Shown: positions 1-9,873 of the stretch, one piece after another
Layout of the letters: each line of letters opens with the position of its first letter
Numbering within the stretch: position 1 is the stretch's first letter
Assembly (NCBI GenBank): GCA_963422465.1
Contig: OY730173.1
Coordinates: forward strand, 2,914,001-2,978,000
Length of the DNA: 64,000 nucleotides
Direction: 5' to 3'
Origin: Lichina pygmaea
Lineage: Eukaryota > Ascomycota > Lichinomycetes > Lichinales > Lichinaceae
The notes under the pieces: generated by a model
Database searches by the model: none
The model's input: only the letters and a program-made list of their open reading frames with translations
What the model was told of the DNA's origin: nothing
Translations under genes and position numbers: made by a program

Positions 1-652
1 CCGTACTTCGTACGGAAAGACGCTCCGTACTCTCGTACGTTAGCTGGCAGCATCTGCAAAGATGGGTCCTCCATCGCACAGAGAATTGACGTGGTGGTCG
101 GTCCTTTGAGAATCTGTCCGACTGGTTCCTGGGTGCTGCGGGGCCTGTAGGCTGCACGAGGCCTACAGCCGTTTCTTACCATCGACCTATGAGCTCGTAC
201 GTTGCAACTCTACGCGTGCACCTGCCGCGCTTCGGTTGCGTGGCGGTCTCTTGTCACAAAGAGAACGCTCTCCAAGTCATGACCAAGGCTCGACTTTACG
301 GAAGTACCCTTTGTTCGTCCGTACATACCTACGGCTGCAGCAGCGGCAGTGGCGACGGGCAAAGTTAGCGCTCGGCGTTCGCGCCGAAACCCGAATTTGC
401 TTCGCCCTAGCGACGGACTCGGCCTGTGGCTTGTCCTATCTGGATCCGACCAATCTCCTCCGCCACCGGCCACCGGCCACCGCGCCGTCGCCGCCGCCAG
501 CCCGCTGCATCTGGCCGACAGGATGCGTCTTCGTGCCCCCTAATTACTAAAGAATGGCCACATCCCCGCCGATCCGTTGGCATTTGGGCTCGATAGAAGC
601 CGATTCCTTTCCTGGTAGTTGATCGCAGTCGAGAGGAGTCCAAAGGGAAAAG
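1..652. other. intergenic / upstream region
   Basis: No convincing gene is seen. The region is rich in CGTAC/GTAC words and opens with a short hairpin (CCGTAC, loop, GTACGG at 1-15). Several overlapping open frames between 200 and 640 exist on both strands, but they are low-complexity by-products of the GC-rich composition. The 3' part presumably holds the promoter and 5' UTR of the gene at 653. Confidence 0.4.
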
Positions 653-1213
653 ATGGCCGTCGCATCAACCCCCAAGAAGGGAAAGCGGGAGCAACAGCAG
701 CCGCAACAGACCGAGAGCGAGTACGAAGGCCAGGCGAACGGCGAGGCTGAATATCAAGTCGAGACCGAAGCCGACGCCGACGACGACCAGCAGGCTGAGA
801 GCGAGGCGCCGTCTCGGGTGTCGAGCCGACAGCGGCGGCAGCGCCGACAGTACGCCGACTCGGACACCGAGTCCGTCAGCCGGCCTCCGTCGCGTCGGCG
901 CGGTCGTCGGGACCGCCGTCGCCTCGACGCTCAGGCGAAGCAGCGAGGCGGAGGCGGCGGTGGTGGGCCACTGGAATCCATCAGCGAGCAGCTCGTCAAT
1001 CAGACGGCAGGCCAGAGCAAGGACCTCGTCGGCGACACGGCCAGCCAGGCCGTCGACGGCGTCGGCGAGGCCGCCGGTGGACTGCTCGGCGGCGGCAAGA
1101 AGGACGAGGGCGGAGGCAAGGACCAGCTCCGCTTGCGACTCGACCTCAACCTCGACATCGAGATCACCCTGAAGGCCAAGATCCACGGCGACCTGACCCT
1201 GGGCTTGCTGTGA
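653..1213 (+). CDS. conserved fungal protein with C-terminal LxLRLDLNLD motif (paralogue 1)
   Basis: Function unknown; 186 residues. The first ~60 residues are Gln/Glu-rich, residues ~60-95 carry Arg/Ser clusters, a Gly run follows, residues ~105-145 form an apolar Gly/Ala/Val/Gln stretch, and residues ~159-186 form a regular Leu/charged block of the form LRLRLDLNLD...GDLTLGLL. From memory, this C-terminal block recurs in uncharacterised Pezizomycotina proteins with otherwise disordered N-termini. It shares order and C-terminus with the gene at 2197, so the two look like a tandem duplication. The ATG at 653 is preceded by a purine-rich AAAAG and is the first in frame. The frame stops at 1211-1213, but a perfect GTGAGT donor at 1210 splits the last Leu codon. 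Splicing to an AG at 1277 or 1292 would only replace the very end with one or two residues and a stop. The large antisense open frame here is a codon-composition shadow. Confidence 0.75.
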   Translation: MAVASTPKKGKREQQQPQQTESEYEGQANGEAEYQVETEADADDDQQAESEAPSRVSSRQRRQRRQYADSDTESVSRPPSRRRGRRDRRRLDAQAKQRGGGGGGGPLESISEQLVNQTAGQSKDLVGDTASQAVDGVGEAAGGLLGGGKKDEGGGKDQLRLRLDLNLDIEITLKAKIHGDLTLGLL

Positions 1214-2196
1214 GTGCCTCCATCTTTCGCTTCCTCTCTGCCTCTCTGCTCTTTGCCGTTCTCGGGCTTATGGGTAGGTCGTAAGCATGTAGAAACTGAT
1301 TCTGCATGGACTCGTCATGCGAAGATGACGAGTTCGTCTCGGCTTGATCGATCCTCGGGTCGTCGGCGACGCGGAGGGGGCGGAGGAGTGGGAAGAGTGG
1401 ACGATGCGCTCTTGTCGAGACGTGGGCGAGGTCACAACACCGTTTGACTCGACGATTTTCCTGTCCCGACCACGGTTTTGTGTACGTGTCGAGGATGTCA
1501 GGCGATTCTCTTGCGTTGTTGATTGATACCGCTCTCCGGTACCATCATGATATCTGTGCGATCTCGATGTTCCACCTTTGATCGAGCCATCTCTTCACTC
1601 TCTTGGATACGGCATCCTGAGCTTCCATTGTCAAGCAGATGATGAACTATTTTGGATGGAGGGGAGCGAGGCTTTTTTCACTATCATGACCTGACTTGAT
1701 TGTACCTTCATACTGCAAAGCACAGGTCGTGGAAGTTGCCATTCTTTTTTGAGGGGAGACGATCGTGCTGTTCGCCGTCAACAGGCACCAGTCTCCACCT
1801 CCAGCATCAACGTGATCAGTCTTTCCGCTGATTGACGGACTCCTGAGCCTCGATTGCAGTGATGTCAACCTGGCCCGCCTGCCCATCATCGAGTGTGCCG
1901 GGCCGGAAGGGCCGGAAAAAGCAAGGCAAGACTGGGTCATGATAGCTTCACTAGTGGCGCGGGCTGCGACAGCTCGGGAACAATACCCGTTGCTGCACGG
2001 CCTGCGTCTACAAGTGACGTATGCCGTCCAGCCGTCACGGATCTTGGTCGAGATCAGCGCTGAGAATTCGGTCGGCGCTCGCACCCCAGCTTTCAGGGGT
2101 GAGGCTGGCCCCGACCTTTTGACGCGCGCGGTTTGTCTCCCACCGCATCGCCTCGAGACGTCCACGAAGCACTCGATCCTGATACACACATCCACC
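1214..2196. other. intergenic region between the two paralogues
   Basis: About 1 kb without a supportable gene. Its start may be the terminal intron and 3' UTR of the upstream paralogue. The part from ~1930 to 2196 is open in frame with the downstream gene, but it lacks the paralogue's coding character and is more likely promoter and 5' UTR. A CACACATCCACC stretch directly precedes the chosen ATG at 2197. Confidence 0.4.
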
Positions 2197-3110
2197 ATGA
2201 GCAGCAAATCGACCCCTAAGAGAGGCGCTTCCCAGCAGGCGCGGAAGCAGAGCGCGAAGGAGGAGTTTCAAGGGACACGCGAATCGACCGAGGTCCAGGC
2301 TGACGAGGAGGACGAGGATGCCCGAGTAGAGACGGCGCAAGAGGAGCAGGAGGTGGATGAGGAGGGAGAGGAGGGAGAGGAGGAGGCAGGGCAGGAGCAA
2401 GAGGAAGATGGAGAGGAAGGGGAAGCGGGAGAGGTTCACGAACGCGAGCCAGCAGCAGAGCAAGCGGCCGGCGACGGCAACGACGGAGAGGACACAGAAG
2501 CCGCCTACAGCGCCGAGTCTCCCGACGAGCGCCAAGAACAATCCACCAACGCCACGAGCCAAGACCTCGAAGGCCCGACGGCGAACGGCGGCATGGAATC
2601 CGACACGGCTTCGCAACGATCGTCGTCGCGCAGGAGCCGGCGCAGGCGGAGGCGACGGCAGCGGAAGCCCGCGATGGCGTCGGTCGAGGAAGACCGGACG
2701 CAGGAGCGCCGCGACGACCGCGTGCAGCAGATGCTCGGCCGCGGCGGCGAAGGGACGGGCAAGCAGCTCGGCAGACCCTTGGCGTCGGCCGGCGAGATGA
2801 CCGGAGGCGTGGCCGGCAGCGCGACGGGCCAGACGGTCGGCGTCGCCAACAAGGCCGCGAACGAGGCCGACGGCGGCGAGAAGAACAACAAGAAGGTCCG
2901 AGGAGACAAGAAGGGCAAGCCCGGCGGGCGCGACCTCAAGCTCCGGCTCGACCTTCACCTCGACGTCGAGGTCGAGCTCAAAGCGAGCATTCGCGGGGAC
3001 CTGACCCTCTCACTCATGCAAGCCTTCCTCCATCTCCACTCCCGGGTCTGGCAGGTCTTGCGCTTGGTTTCCCACAAGACTGACCGTTGCTTGTCGTCTC
3101 CAGGGAGTGA
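2197..3110 (+). CDS. conserved fungal protein with C-terminal LxLRLDLNLD motif (paralogue 2), spliced
   Basis: Function unknown; about 275 residues. It starts MSSKSTPKRG, parallel to MAVASTPKKG in the upstream gene. An acidic Glu-rich stretch (~residues 30-90) is followed by an Arg/Ser-rich stretch (~140-165), a Gly/Ala/Val apolar region (~185-225), a Lys/Gly linker and the C-terminal block DLKLRLDLHLD...GDLTLSLM. The frame stays open past this block into unrelated sequence. A GC-AG intron at 3018-3103 (donor GCAAGC, CTGAC branch-like site ~20 nt before the CTCCAG acceptor) would end the protein as L-M-E-stop at 3110. It splits the same codon, in the same phase, as the possible GTGAGT donor in the upstream paralogue, which supports it. 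Upstream in-frame ATG at 1939 was rejected: the Kozak context and the paralogue both favour 2197. The 3' end is less certain than the rest. Confidence 0.7.
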
Positions 3111-3126
3111 TCTATCCGGCGGAGGA

Positions 3127-3146
3127 GGGGGGGGGGGGGGGGGGGG
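3127..3146 (+). repeat. G20 homopolymer after the stop of paralogue 2
   Basis: An uninterrupted run of 20 G on the coding strand, 16 nt after the proposed stop, flanked by GGAGGA and by GAGAGAC. It could form G-quadruplex structure in a 3' UTR. Exact length is unreliable because homopolymers this long are hard to sequence. Confidence 0.85.
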
Positions 3147-3679
3147 AGAGACATGCATCTTCACATCGGGAATCGTTTTCGATTTAGCGTTGCATGTTAT
3201 GGATGTTCTCCGGATGGGCTTTCTGCCGCTTTTCTCTCCTTGTCTACGGCACGTAACGTACGTGACACGCAATATCATGATGGTGATGATTGGTGTCGTC
3301 CGTCAACTCTACTCTATGGGTTACGTCGTCGTCGTCGACTTCTGTCGTGTTTCCTCGCCGTCGACGCTTGCCACGTCTGCGACGCACGCACGTACCGTAC
3401 ATAGATCCGCGATAGACGACGACGACAGCGTTCACGAGCCAGCGGGGACTGCCCTCTACAGCACTTTCCTACGACGGCATGTTTCGGAATCCACGACTCC
3501 GTGTACAAGGCTGCCGGCTCATCCCGGCCTCTCATCCCGGCCTCTCAATCCGGGCCCAATCTCCTCACCCGTCATCTCCACATCTCCATCTCGGTATCCA
3601 TTCGTGGACATCCGTTCCGGCTCGCAGGGAAGGCGTACCTTGCGGTGCATCCTAGGCCCTTTACGGTGTCCGACGGTAC
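3147..3679. other. intergenic, with short CTCATCCCGGC tandem repeat
   Basis: No gene is supported. A 13-nt unit (CTCATCCCGGCCT) is repeated about 2.7 times around 3518-3556, and GTAC/CGTC words are common. The open frame through this stretch is only the unspliced continuation of the upstream gene. Confidence 0.4.
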
Positions 3680-4520
3680 AGGTCAGGGTGGAAAGAGAAG
3701 TGCCTTCACGCGGCGCCACCCGTCAGTATCCAACTGCGGGCAGCTTAACGGCTGGCAGTTGGGAGAAGCCGAAACTTCTCAGGGGGCCAGCACCCCTTCC
3801 TTAAACTAAACAGTAAGGAAAAATGCTCGTAAAAGAGGGGAACAAGGTAAAACGCGCCCGAGCGCCCGACGTGGGACGAACTGGACTTCGAGTTCAGGCT
3901 CCTGATACCACGTCGGGGAGAGGGTCCCCCCGCCATGTGGACGATGAGGGATTGCAGTCACGGACTTGAATCCCGGGTAGCCCAGACAACGGCCGAGCTG
4001 GGCTTGAGCCACGCTATCCTCGGCAGCATTAAACGTCTCTAGGGAGGGCTTACCCTCATCCGACACGATGGCGCGTAGTGTAGGACGAACGCGCAGGGCA
4101 CAGCGCGACCGAATACCACAACGTTCGTCCTATGCAAGACAGGAAGTTCTACCTTAACACAGAGCGAAAGTTCCGGCCTGTACGAAGGAAATCGACATGC
4201 CCGTTCGGCTGTGGTAGCGATGCGTACTTTGATGGAAGGTAGAGCAACGGGAAGACATCAGGTCCGCCTGGTGGATGAGCCGTGGCGGGAGTCGAGGAAA
4301 CTCGACTCGCTGGCCCGAGAGGACAGATCTCCTGTCGGTCGGCACACACGTAAGATGTGTCGGCATATGTTGTAAAGCCGTGTGATGGCCGCCCGAGTAC
4401 CGTAAGGGAAAGGAAACGGTTGGGGGTGTGGGAGTTGTAAAGATCGTGGGGGCTTTCGAGAGCCTGCGGGGCGGTCAGGTTAGGCTCAAGGTGTCAGCCG
4501 AGGTCGCATCTCGGCTTCTC
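3680..4520 (+). ncRNA. candidate large structured RNA of unknown class
   Basis: A dense series of perfect stems is visible by eye: 3686-3691 with 3716-3721; 3730-3737 with 3755-3762 (inner stem CAGC/GCTG); 3763-3768 with 3775-3780; 3781-3785 with 3793-3797; 3865-3874 with 3908-3917 (10 bp); 3979-3984 with 3999-4004; 4081-4090 with 4123-4132 (10 bp); 4289-4296 with 4301-4308 closing a GAAA tetraloop; 4496-4502 with 4510-4516. The GNRA-type loop favours plus-strand transcription. No open frame here looks protein-coding. I could not match it to rRNA, group I P/Q/R/S or group II domain V signatures, SRP, RNase P/MRP or U-snRNAs. Telomerase RNA or a decayed self-splicing intron remain possible. 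Limits are approximate; structure may extend to ~4640. Confidence 0.55.
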
Positions 4521-5155
4521 CCTCGCCTTCCCTGCCTGAGATATATGGCCCACCACGCACCGTCTGGAACGGTACTAGCATGGCGGACGCAAATCCGGTA
4601 CAAAAAACCACACACCAGGATACAATCCAGGGTTTAGGCTTTCGTGGATCAGGCAATCATGACAGGCTCTGTCCGGCTATGAAAAGGACTGATTGCTTTA
4701 CACATGGGAAAGGTACGAAGGAATGAAGGAATATTGGTTTCCTAGAATTCCTATACACAGGAGTTTTCTTCAAAGGCCCGAAGTGTTTGGACAGTTTCTT
4801 CTCCGGTTTATGTCTTTGAAGAGACTTGACCAGTTCAATCTGGCACACCAAATTCTTTCGGATGACACTGTATCCTTGTGATTCCTATTTCCTACAGGTA
4901 CTGCGTGTTCCTTGAGATCTTCCCCTAGTCTTGCCCAAGTCTCAGGTTTGATTCATCCAAACGTTTTCTGAGAAAACAAGCATGTATCTAGAAGTTCTGC
5001 ATGGCTCAGCACCCAAATCAGAGTAAGAATGAAATGAGATGAAATGAGATGAAATGAACAGTACGTATGTACAGGTCAGTATCATCGTCAGAACCATTCC
5101 CAAGAGAGCGGCCCAACATCGTCGCCAGTTCCCTCCCGAAAAGAACTCTTCCACG
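4521..5155. other. intergenic / upstream of the 5156 gene
   Basis: No gene is supported. A short tandem repeat of the 10-mer GAAATGAGAT (about 2.7 copies) sits at 5031-5057. The remaining ~100 nt before the ATG are presumably promoter and 5' UTR. Confidence 0.4.
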
Positions 5156-5870
5156 ATGGTCATAGGACTCTTGGCAATCGCCGTCAGCCAGCACAACCGC
5201 GTCAAGCTCGAGGCCAGGCGCGAGGCCAAGTTCACCATCGACGTCTACTGCGATAGCACGTCGCGCAGGCGCGACCAGGTCCACGGCAAATCCATCGTCT
5301 TCAGGGACGGCAAGGTATGCCCTTGGTCATCGATCTTATGTCCCTGTCCTCCCTGCTCGCGCCTGAGCACGGTACTTGGTCGTCGTCTCTCTAGAGGCCT
5401 GAGGGAGTGTACGAGACTGTGAACGGAGCCGCTGACGTTTGCGTCCGCGGTGGATGTAGATGTACGTGGGTCAGGCCGGGGTCTGCTCTCCGTCGTCGTC
5501 GTCCGACCAAGGCCACCCCTTCGAAGGCTTCTACTTCCACTTCCCGGACGGATCCAAGCCGCTCGGCCTCGTGTCGATGGTGTCCCAAGACCCGCCGACG
5601 ATGAACTGGATATACGTCGACCGCGACACGCTCGAGGTCAAGTACGGCAACCGATCGAAGTCGCGCGAGCAGATCGTCGGGCCCTGGGACTGGACCGACG
5701 ACGAGCTCGGCCTCACGCTCGAGGACCACGAGCGCTTCGTCGCCGTCGAGGAACGACCCGGCGTCTGGGCCGTCTACTTTGATCGCGCCGACGACTACGG
5801 CGGCTTGCCGCGCAAGAAACGCGTCTTGGACATCTCTCTCGAGCGACGGATCTTGCCGCAGGAGGGGTGA
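5156..5870 (+). CDS. conserved Pezizomycotina protein of unknown function, two exons
   Basis: Exons 5156-5314 and 5460-5870 give 189 residues. The 145-nt phase-0 intron has donor GTATGC, acceptor TAG at 5457-5459 and a CTGAC branch-like site. The N-terminus is a short hydrophobic stretch (MVIGLLAIAV) followed by basic residues. Exon 1 carries KFTIDVYCDSTSRRRDQVHG and exon 2 the core with WIYVDRDTLEVKYGNRSKS, IVGPWDW, GLTLEDHERFVAVEE and a final LDISLERRILP. From memory, this order (F-x-L/I-D-V-Y-C; W-I-Y-x-D-x-D-T-L-x-x-K-Y-G-N-R; G-P-W-D-W; F-V-A-V-E-E) is typical of a widespread uncharacterised filamentous ascomycete family of about 180-200 residues. The length fits, and splicing joins the two halves in the expected order. 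The ATG at 5156 sits in CCACGATGG; an in-frame ATG at 5054 would add residues the family does not have. Catalytic function is not known to me. Confidence 0.85.
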
Positions 5871-8525
5871 TCTCGTCACTGGTCACGGTACCGGAGGGGT
5901 CACGATGCCCGAAGAGATGGAGGTCGCAGAAACGTCTTTCTCCGGGAAGATTCAGAGGAGGTCTGCACGCACCAAGGGGCTGCTTGTCGATTCCTCAAAA
6001 GCAACGGCAAGGATGGACTCCAGCGCCAGGATGCTCGCTCCAACGCCGAGGTTGACATACAGGTCATCCAACGAGGCATTCGTTCTTTCGTTCCCGTGCC
6101 GATCGATTGATCCTCGGGGAAGAGACAGGTCCAGAAATACCTCGACATGCTTGCACGCGCCCTTGGACATGCTCCGAGGGGTCGGTCATCACCGTCGTCG
6201 TCGTCGTCGCCGACAGCCTCATCCGAGTTGTCCTCTCCCGGAACAAGATGACTCAGGGACTTGGGTGGCTCATGAAACTGACGGTCCAACATCGTGCTTG
6301 GTTGGCGTGGCACCGGATGAGAAGTCAAAGGGGGATTCATGAGCTCGGTCTCGGTCTCGACGCCAGGATGGCCATCCAGTGGATTGACCTGTTGAAAGAC
6401 TCGATCAACTTGATGATCCAGCACGCCTCGGCCTTTTTTCACCCGCTACGCACCCTCGTACATACTCGTAGGTACGTGTGTACGCAGGTACGACTCATCT
6501 ATCCATGCGCGGGGCGCCGAGGTCGATGGAGGACCAAACTTCTACGCCGGTCCATAAACGTCTACCGTACATTCACGAGAATCTCTCAAGAAGCCCAGCC
6601 CTTGTATCAGACGGGATCACCTGCATGAGAGCCCATCAAATCCAGGGCGTCCGCAACTTTGACTCGTATAAGCTACCCAAGGAGAAATCGGACCAGCAGT
6701 TCACCCTTGGGCTGGACGTTCTGGCAGTGCGAAGCACCCCTCGTCGGTCACCGAGCCGAACCATGCATACGCCAGCGCCGTATTCTTTGGTCAATCGACG
6801 TTCCGTAAAGTATTGTGCACTATGCAGAGAGATGACTCTCAGACATTTTCTTCACATTCGTCGAAACGGCCGCACCGAGAGGCGCCATGTTTCGAAAGGG
6901 AAACGGAGAAAGAGAAACGGAGAAAGACAAACGACTCGGTCGCGCAAGATCGAGCTATGGCGCCGAGATGGCGATGAGTCGAACGGTAGGATGAGTCGAA
7001 GGATGGGTGGATTACGAGTCGAGTGCTGTACGCTTGAAGGGCGGTTGCGCTCGTGGAGGTGTACTACACTCGAGGAGCGTCGCAGTGGTGGGTGGTGTGG
7101 CACAGGTCGCCGGCTTTCCGGCCAAATACGACGACAATCATCTTAGGTCGTTCTAGAACGGAGAGGTGGGAGGGGCGGGATCGCGGGAAGAGCAATCAAG
7201 GTTGTTAAGATGATCGCAGGCCCGAAACGGTGGCGTCGATGTCGCTCCGCAGCTGCTGATGAACTAATTACTTACTGGCGGGTGGTGGGCTGGGTACTTG
7301 TAAGCACGGTAAAACACTCTCGCATCAACGCCGAGATGATTAGTGGAGGGAGCACCTATGTCTAGGTGGTTGATCGCCTGAGGTTCGGCCTGCCGTGTTC
7401 TGTAGCAAGCCTACGGCAATAGCGTCGCCAAGATCCTTTGGGACAATTGCTCCGGTACCCCACTTACTCGGTGGCAAGCGAGCGGGGCATTGAAATAAGA
7501 GAGGGGGGTATGAAAGTCGGCAAGAAACATACCAGTGGAGAGGGGGGTTGCCAGAGTAATTGTCCGCAATCTCGCGGGCGATCGCGTGGAACGACGCGGC
7601 TCCCTCGCAATCTCGCTCGGACGAGAACATCAACAACAACAACGCTGGGCCGTTCGGGAATCGATTGATGCTGCGAAGCCGGCAGTGTCCGTTCGGCAGC
7701 TGATCTTATCGCACGTTGCCGCGAACATCAAGCTTTCGCAAGCTTAAGAGGTGCTGGGGCCTGGCTCCTCTGCCGTGGTACTGATGTCTGATGGTAGTAA
7801 GAAGGGACAGTGTCGTCTATCGCCAACAGCCGAGATGGGGGGGCACAGACCATTTACGCGCGCGCGCGCGCGCACGCGCGGATGCAGCTTATGCTTACAG
7901 TCTCGGACGATCCGGACATCGTGCCTGGGCCAGCTGGAGCATGAGCCATGCTGGGATCCTTTCGGGAGCACCCTCGTACTCGTGATACTGTGCTACGTGC
8001 GACAGGCACGATTTCCTCCGACCCCTGGCCGATAGGGCCACAAGAGATTTATTTTCTTCCCTCCTTCAAAACAAACCAACGTGAGGAGTGATCTCCCCCG
8101 TCCGGACCAAGCTCGTTACTCCGAGACACGGGTCGACGTTTGCATGTGCAGTCGACCTTTTCGGCCGTCAATCAAACCATGATTGCGATGCCGCACCGCA
8201 TCCTGTCCTTCGCTGTAAACATGGCCTGGCGACCGCCGTCGCAAAGAGCGTTTCCTACAAGTAGCCGCCGGTCGTCCGCCTTGCTCCTCAAGGCGTCGTT
8301 GTCATCCGTCTCCGTTCGAGCCTCTTGTCCGTCGTTCATCTTTGTGCTAGTAGCACTGTCCATTCTTTTTCCATCGTTTCTTCGCCGGCACTGGGTGCTG
8401 GTGTCCATTCCTTGCTCGAACGCTTCGGACGTCGGGTCCAACCGGTCTTTCCATCCGAGATATCCCATCTCCGCCGCAGTCGAATCTCCCTCGACACGCG
8501 CTCCCCGTCGCGCCTTCTCGAGACC
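5871..8525. other. 2.6 kb intergenic region without a supportable gene
   Basis: No protein with recognisable motifs, credible introns or coding-like composition was found. The longest frames (5779-6342, 6107-6628 and 6478-7146 plus; 5900-6442 minus) are Arg/Ser-rich and look non-coding. One minus-strand stretch around 5952-6170 is somewhat hydrophobic and could be an exon of an unrecognised gene, but nothing connects to it. GTAC-rich words occur near 6460-6490. The end must contain the promoter of the secreted-protein gene at 8526. Confidence 0.4.
7857..7880. repeat. alternating CG tract
   Basis: ACGCGCGCGCGCGCGC followed by ACGCGCG: an alternating purine-pyrimidine tract able to adopt Z-DNA. 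It lies in a gene-free region; no function is evident. Confidence 0.8.
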
Positions 8526-8718
8526 ATGCATTTCTCCCGAGCCGCCGCCGTCCTGGCCGCCCTGGGTCTGGGCGCCCTTGGCTACGAGGACCATTCTGAG
8601 GAAAGCCCCTCGGCTGGCTACATCATGCCCTCCGCCGTCAACGCCACGGCTCAATATCCGAACGGAACGGACTCGTCCGGGATCGTCTCGATGCCGACGC
8701 CCACGCCCACCTCTCTCC

Positions 8719-8760
<42 letters not shown>

Positions 8761-9873
8761 CCAGCGACGCCGGCAGCACCGATGACGCCAGCAGCAGCAC
8801 CGGCGACGCTGGCAGCATCGATGATGGGAGCAGCGTCAGCGGCGCGAGCAGCATCGGTCCCACCAGCACCACCGGCCAATGCAGCACCTCTCGCGTCAAG
8901 GTGACGACGACCATGATGGTGACGGTCACCGCCGATGAGGACGAGCCCTCCCCTACCCCGGAGACGATCGAATCGCCCGGGCAGGGCGACCAGAACACCG
9001 ATAGCTCTAGCGACGACTCCACCTCGGGCACCCCTTCGCCCGAAGACGACTCCACCGACACCGAGGCCAAGCCGGTCATAAAGGAACACAACCCCGAGGA
9101 CTGTGAGGAAGAGGACGATGTCGAAGACGCCGAAACCGAAGAAAGTCCAACGGGAGGCCAACCGCAAGGTGACTCTGCATCTGAACAAAGTCCGGCTGGA
9201 AGCCAATCGGACGATGGGATGAACGTGGACGCTGAAGGGTCGTCGAGCGGTCCAGCTGAGGATGGTACGAAACCCAGCGAGTACAACACGTCGGGCGGTC
9301 AAACCGGCGGTCAAACCGACGGTCAAACCGACGGCAAGCCACACAAGAAGCATGAGCACGACAGCCTAGAGTGCCTCGAGGAGCATGGAGAGGCAGAGCT
9401 CGACGAGCTCGAGCAAAGCCCGGCCGGTGGGGAGCCCGACCAGGGCGACGGGGACGACGGATCCGACGACGGCAGCGACGAGTCGTCCTCGGAGGCGCCC
9501 GGCTCCAGCGTCGCTTCTCCGGAGCTGACCACGAGCGAGTGCCCGCCAGCCCGCACCGTGACCGTGACCTCGACCTCGTCGGAGACCGTCACCTACGTGA
9601 GTACCGACGTCTCTTGGGTTTCAGCATAGCCTCTGACATTCGATGCAGACTGCCACCTTTGAACCCTCGGCGACGGCCGTCAGCCTGACCAACCGAACGG
9701 CCCTTTACCCGGCCAACAACGAGACGGCGCCGATGGGCACCGACAGCGCCAGCGCCAGCGTCAGCTACGAGGAGCCGACGTTGAGCAGCAGCAGCACCGA
9801 GTCCGCGTCCGCGACGCCTCATGACCACTACGGGCAGTCGGGGTACAAGCTGAGGCGCCGGCACCGCTTCTAA
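8526..9873 (+). CDS. secreted acidic Ser/Thr-rich protein, two exons
   Basis: Exons 8526-9596 and 9649-9873 give about 431 residues. The 52-nt phase-0 intron runs from GTGAGT to GATGCAG with a CTGAC branch-like site. Residues 1-19 form a signal peptide (MHFSRAAAVLAALGLGALG), so the protein should enter the secretory pathway. A tract of about 13 Ser is encoded by (AGC)n, followed by Ser/Asp/Gly repeats. Two similar modules each have a Cys, then an R-x-V-T-V-T or R-V-K-V-T-T-T stretch (before the intron and around residue 120), a style common in fungal cell-wall or surface proteins. A long Asp/Glu-rich middle has degenerate QSPAGGxP repeats and GGQTDGQTDG repeats. Sequons such as NAT and NGT are present. 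No GPI-anchor signal is seen: the C-terminus is basic (KLRRRHRF). It may be a secreted or wall-associated protein; family unknown. The long antisense frame is a shadow. Confidence 0.8.
8721..8760 (+). repeat. (AGC)13 trinucleotide repeat coding poly-Ser
   Basis: In-frame AGC repeats inside the secreted Ser-rich protein. Length variation would change the poly-Ser tract without shifting the frame. Confidence 0.9.

Noticed and set aside
665-1186. Long minus-strand open frame opposite paralogue 1 (similarly 2035-2958 and 8172-9359)
   Set aside because: They mirror GC-rich, repetitive coding sequence on the plus strand and are Leu/Arg/Ala-rich without motifs.
3680-4520. rRNA fragment (GAGTACCGTAAGGGAAAGG near 4395 recalls the LSU motif ACCGTGAGGGAAAG)
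   Set aside because: Neighbouring LSU sequence does not match on either side; the similarity is limited to one short word.
3680-4520. Group I or group II intron
   Set aside because: No P/Q/R/S core elements or domain V hairpin could be recognised, and there is no host exon context. Not fully excluded if highly decayed.
4620-4640. Telomere-like GGGTTTAGG near 4627, as a hint of a telomerase RNA template
   Set aside because: A single partial repeat in the wrong sense for a plus-strand RNA, and fungi of this group usually have TTAGGG repeats.
6478-7146. 222-codon open frame as a gene
   Set aside because: Composition is Arg/Ser-rich and irregular, with no domain, no homologous feel and a start in GTAC-rich sequence.
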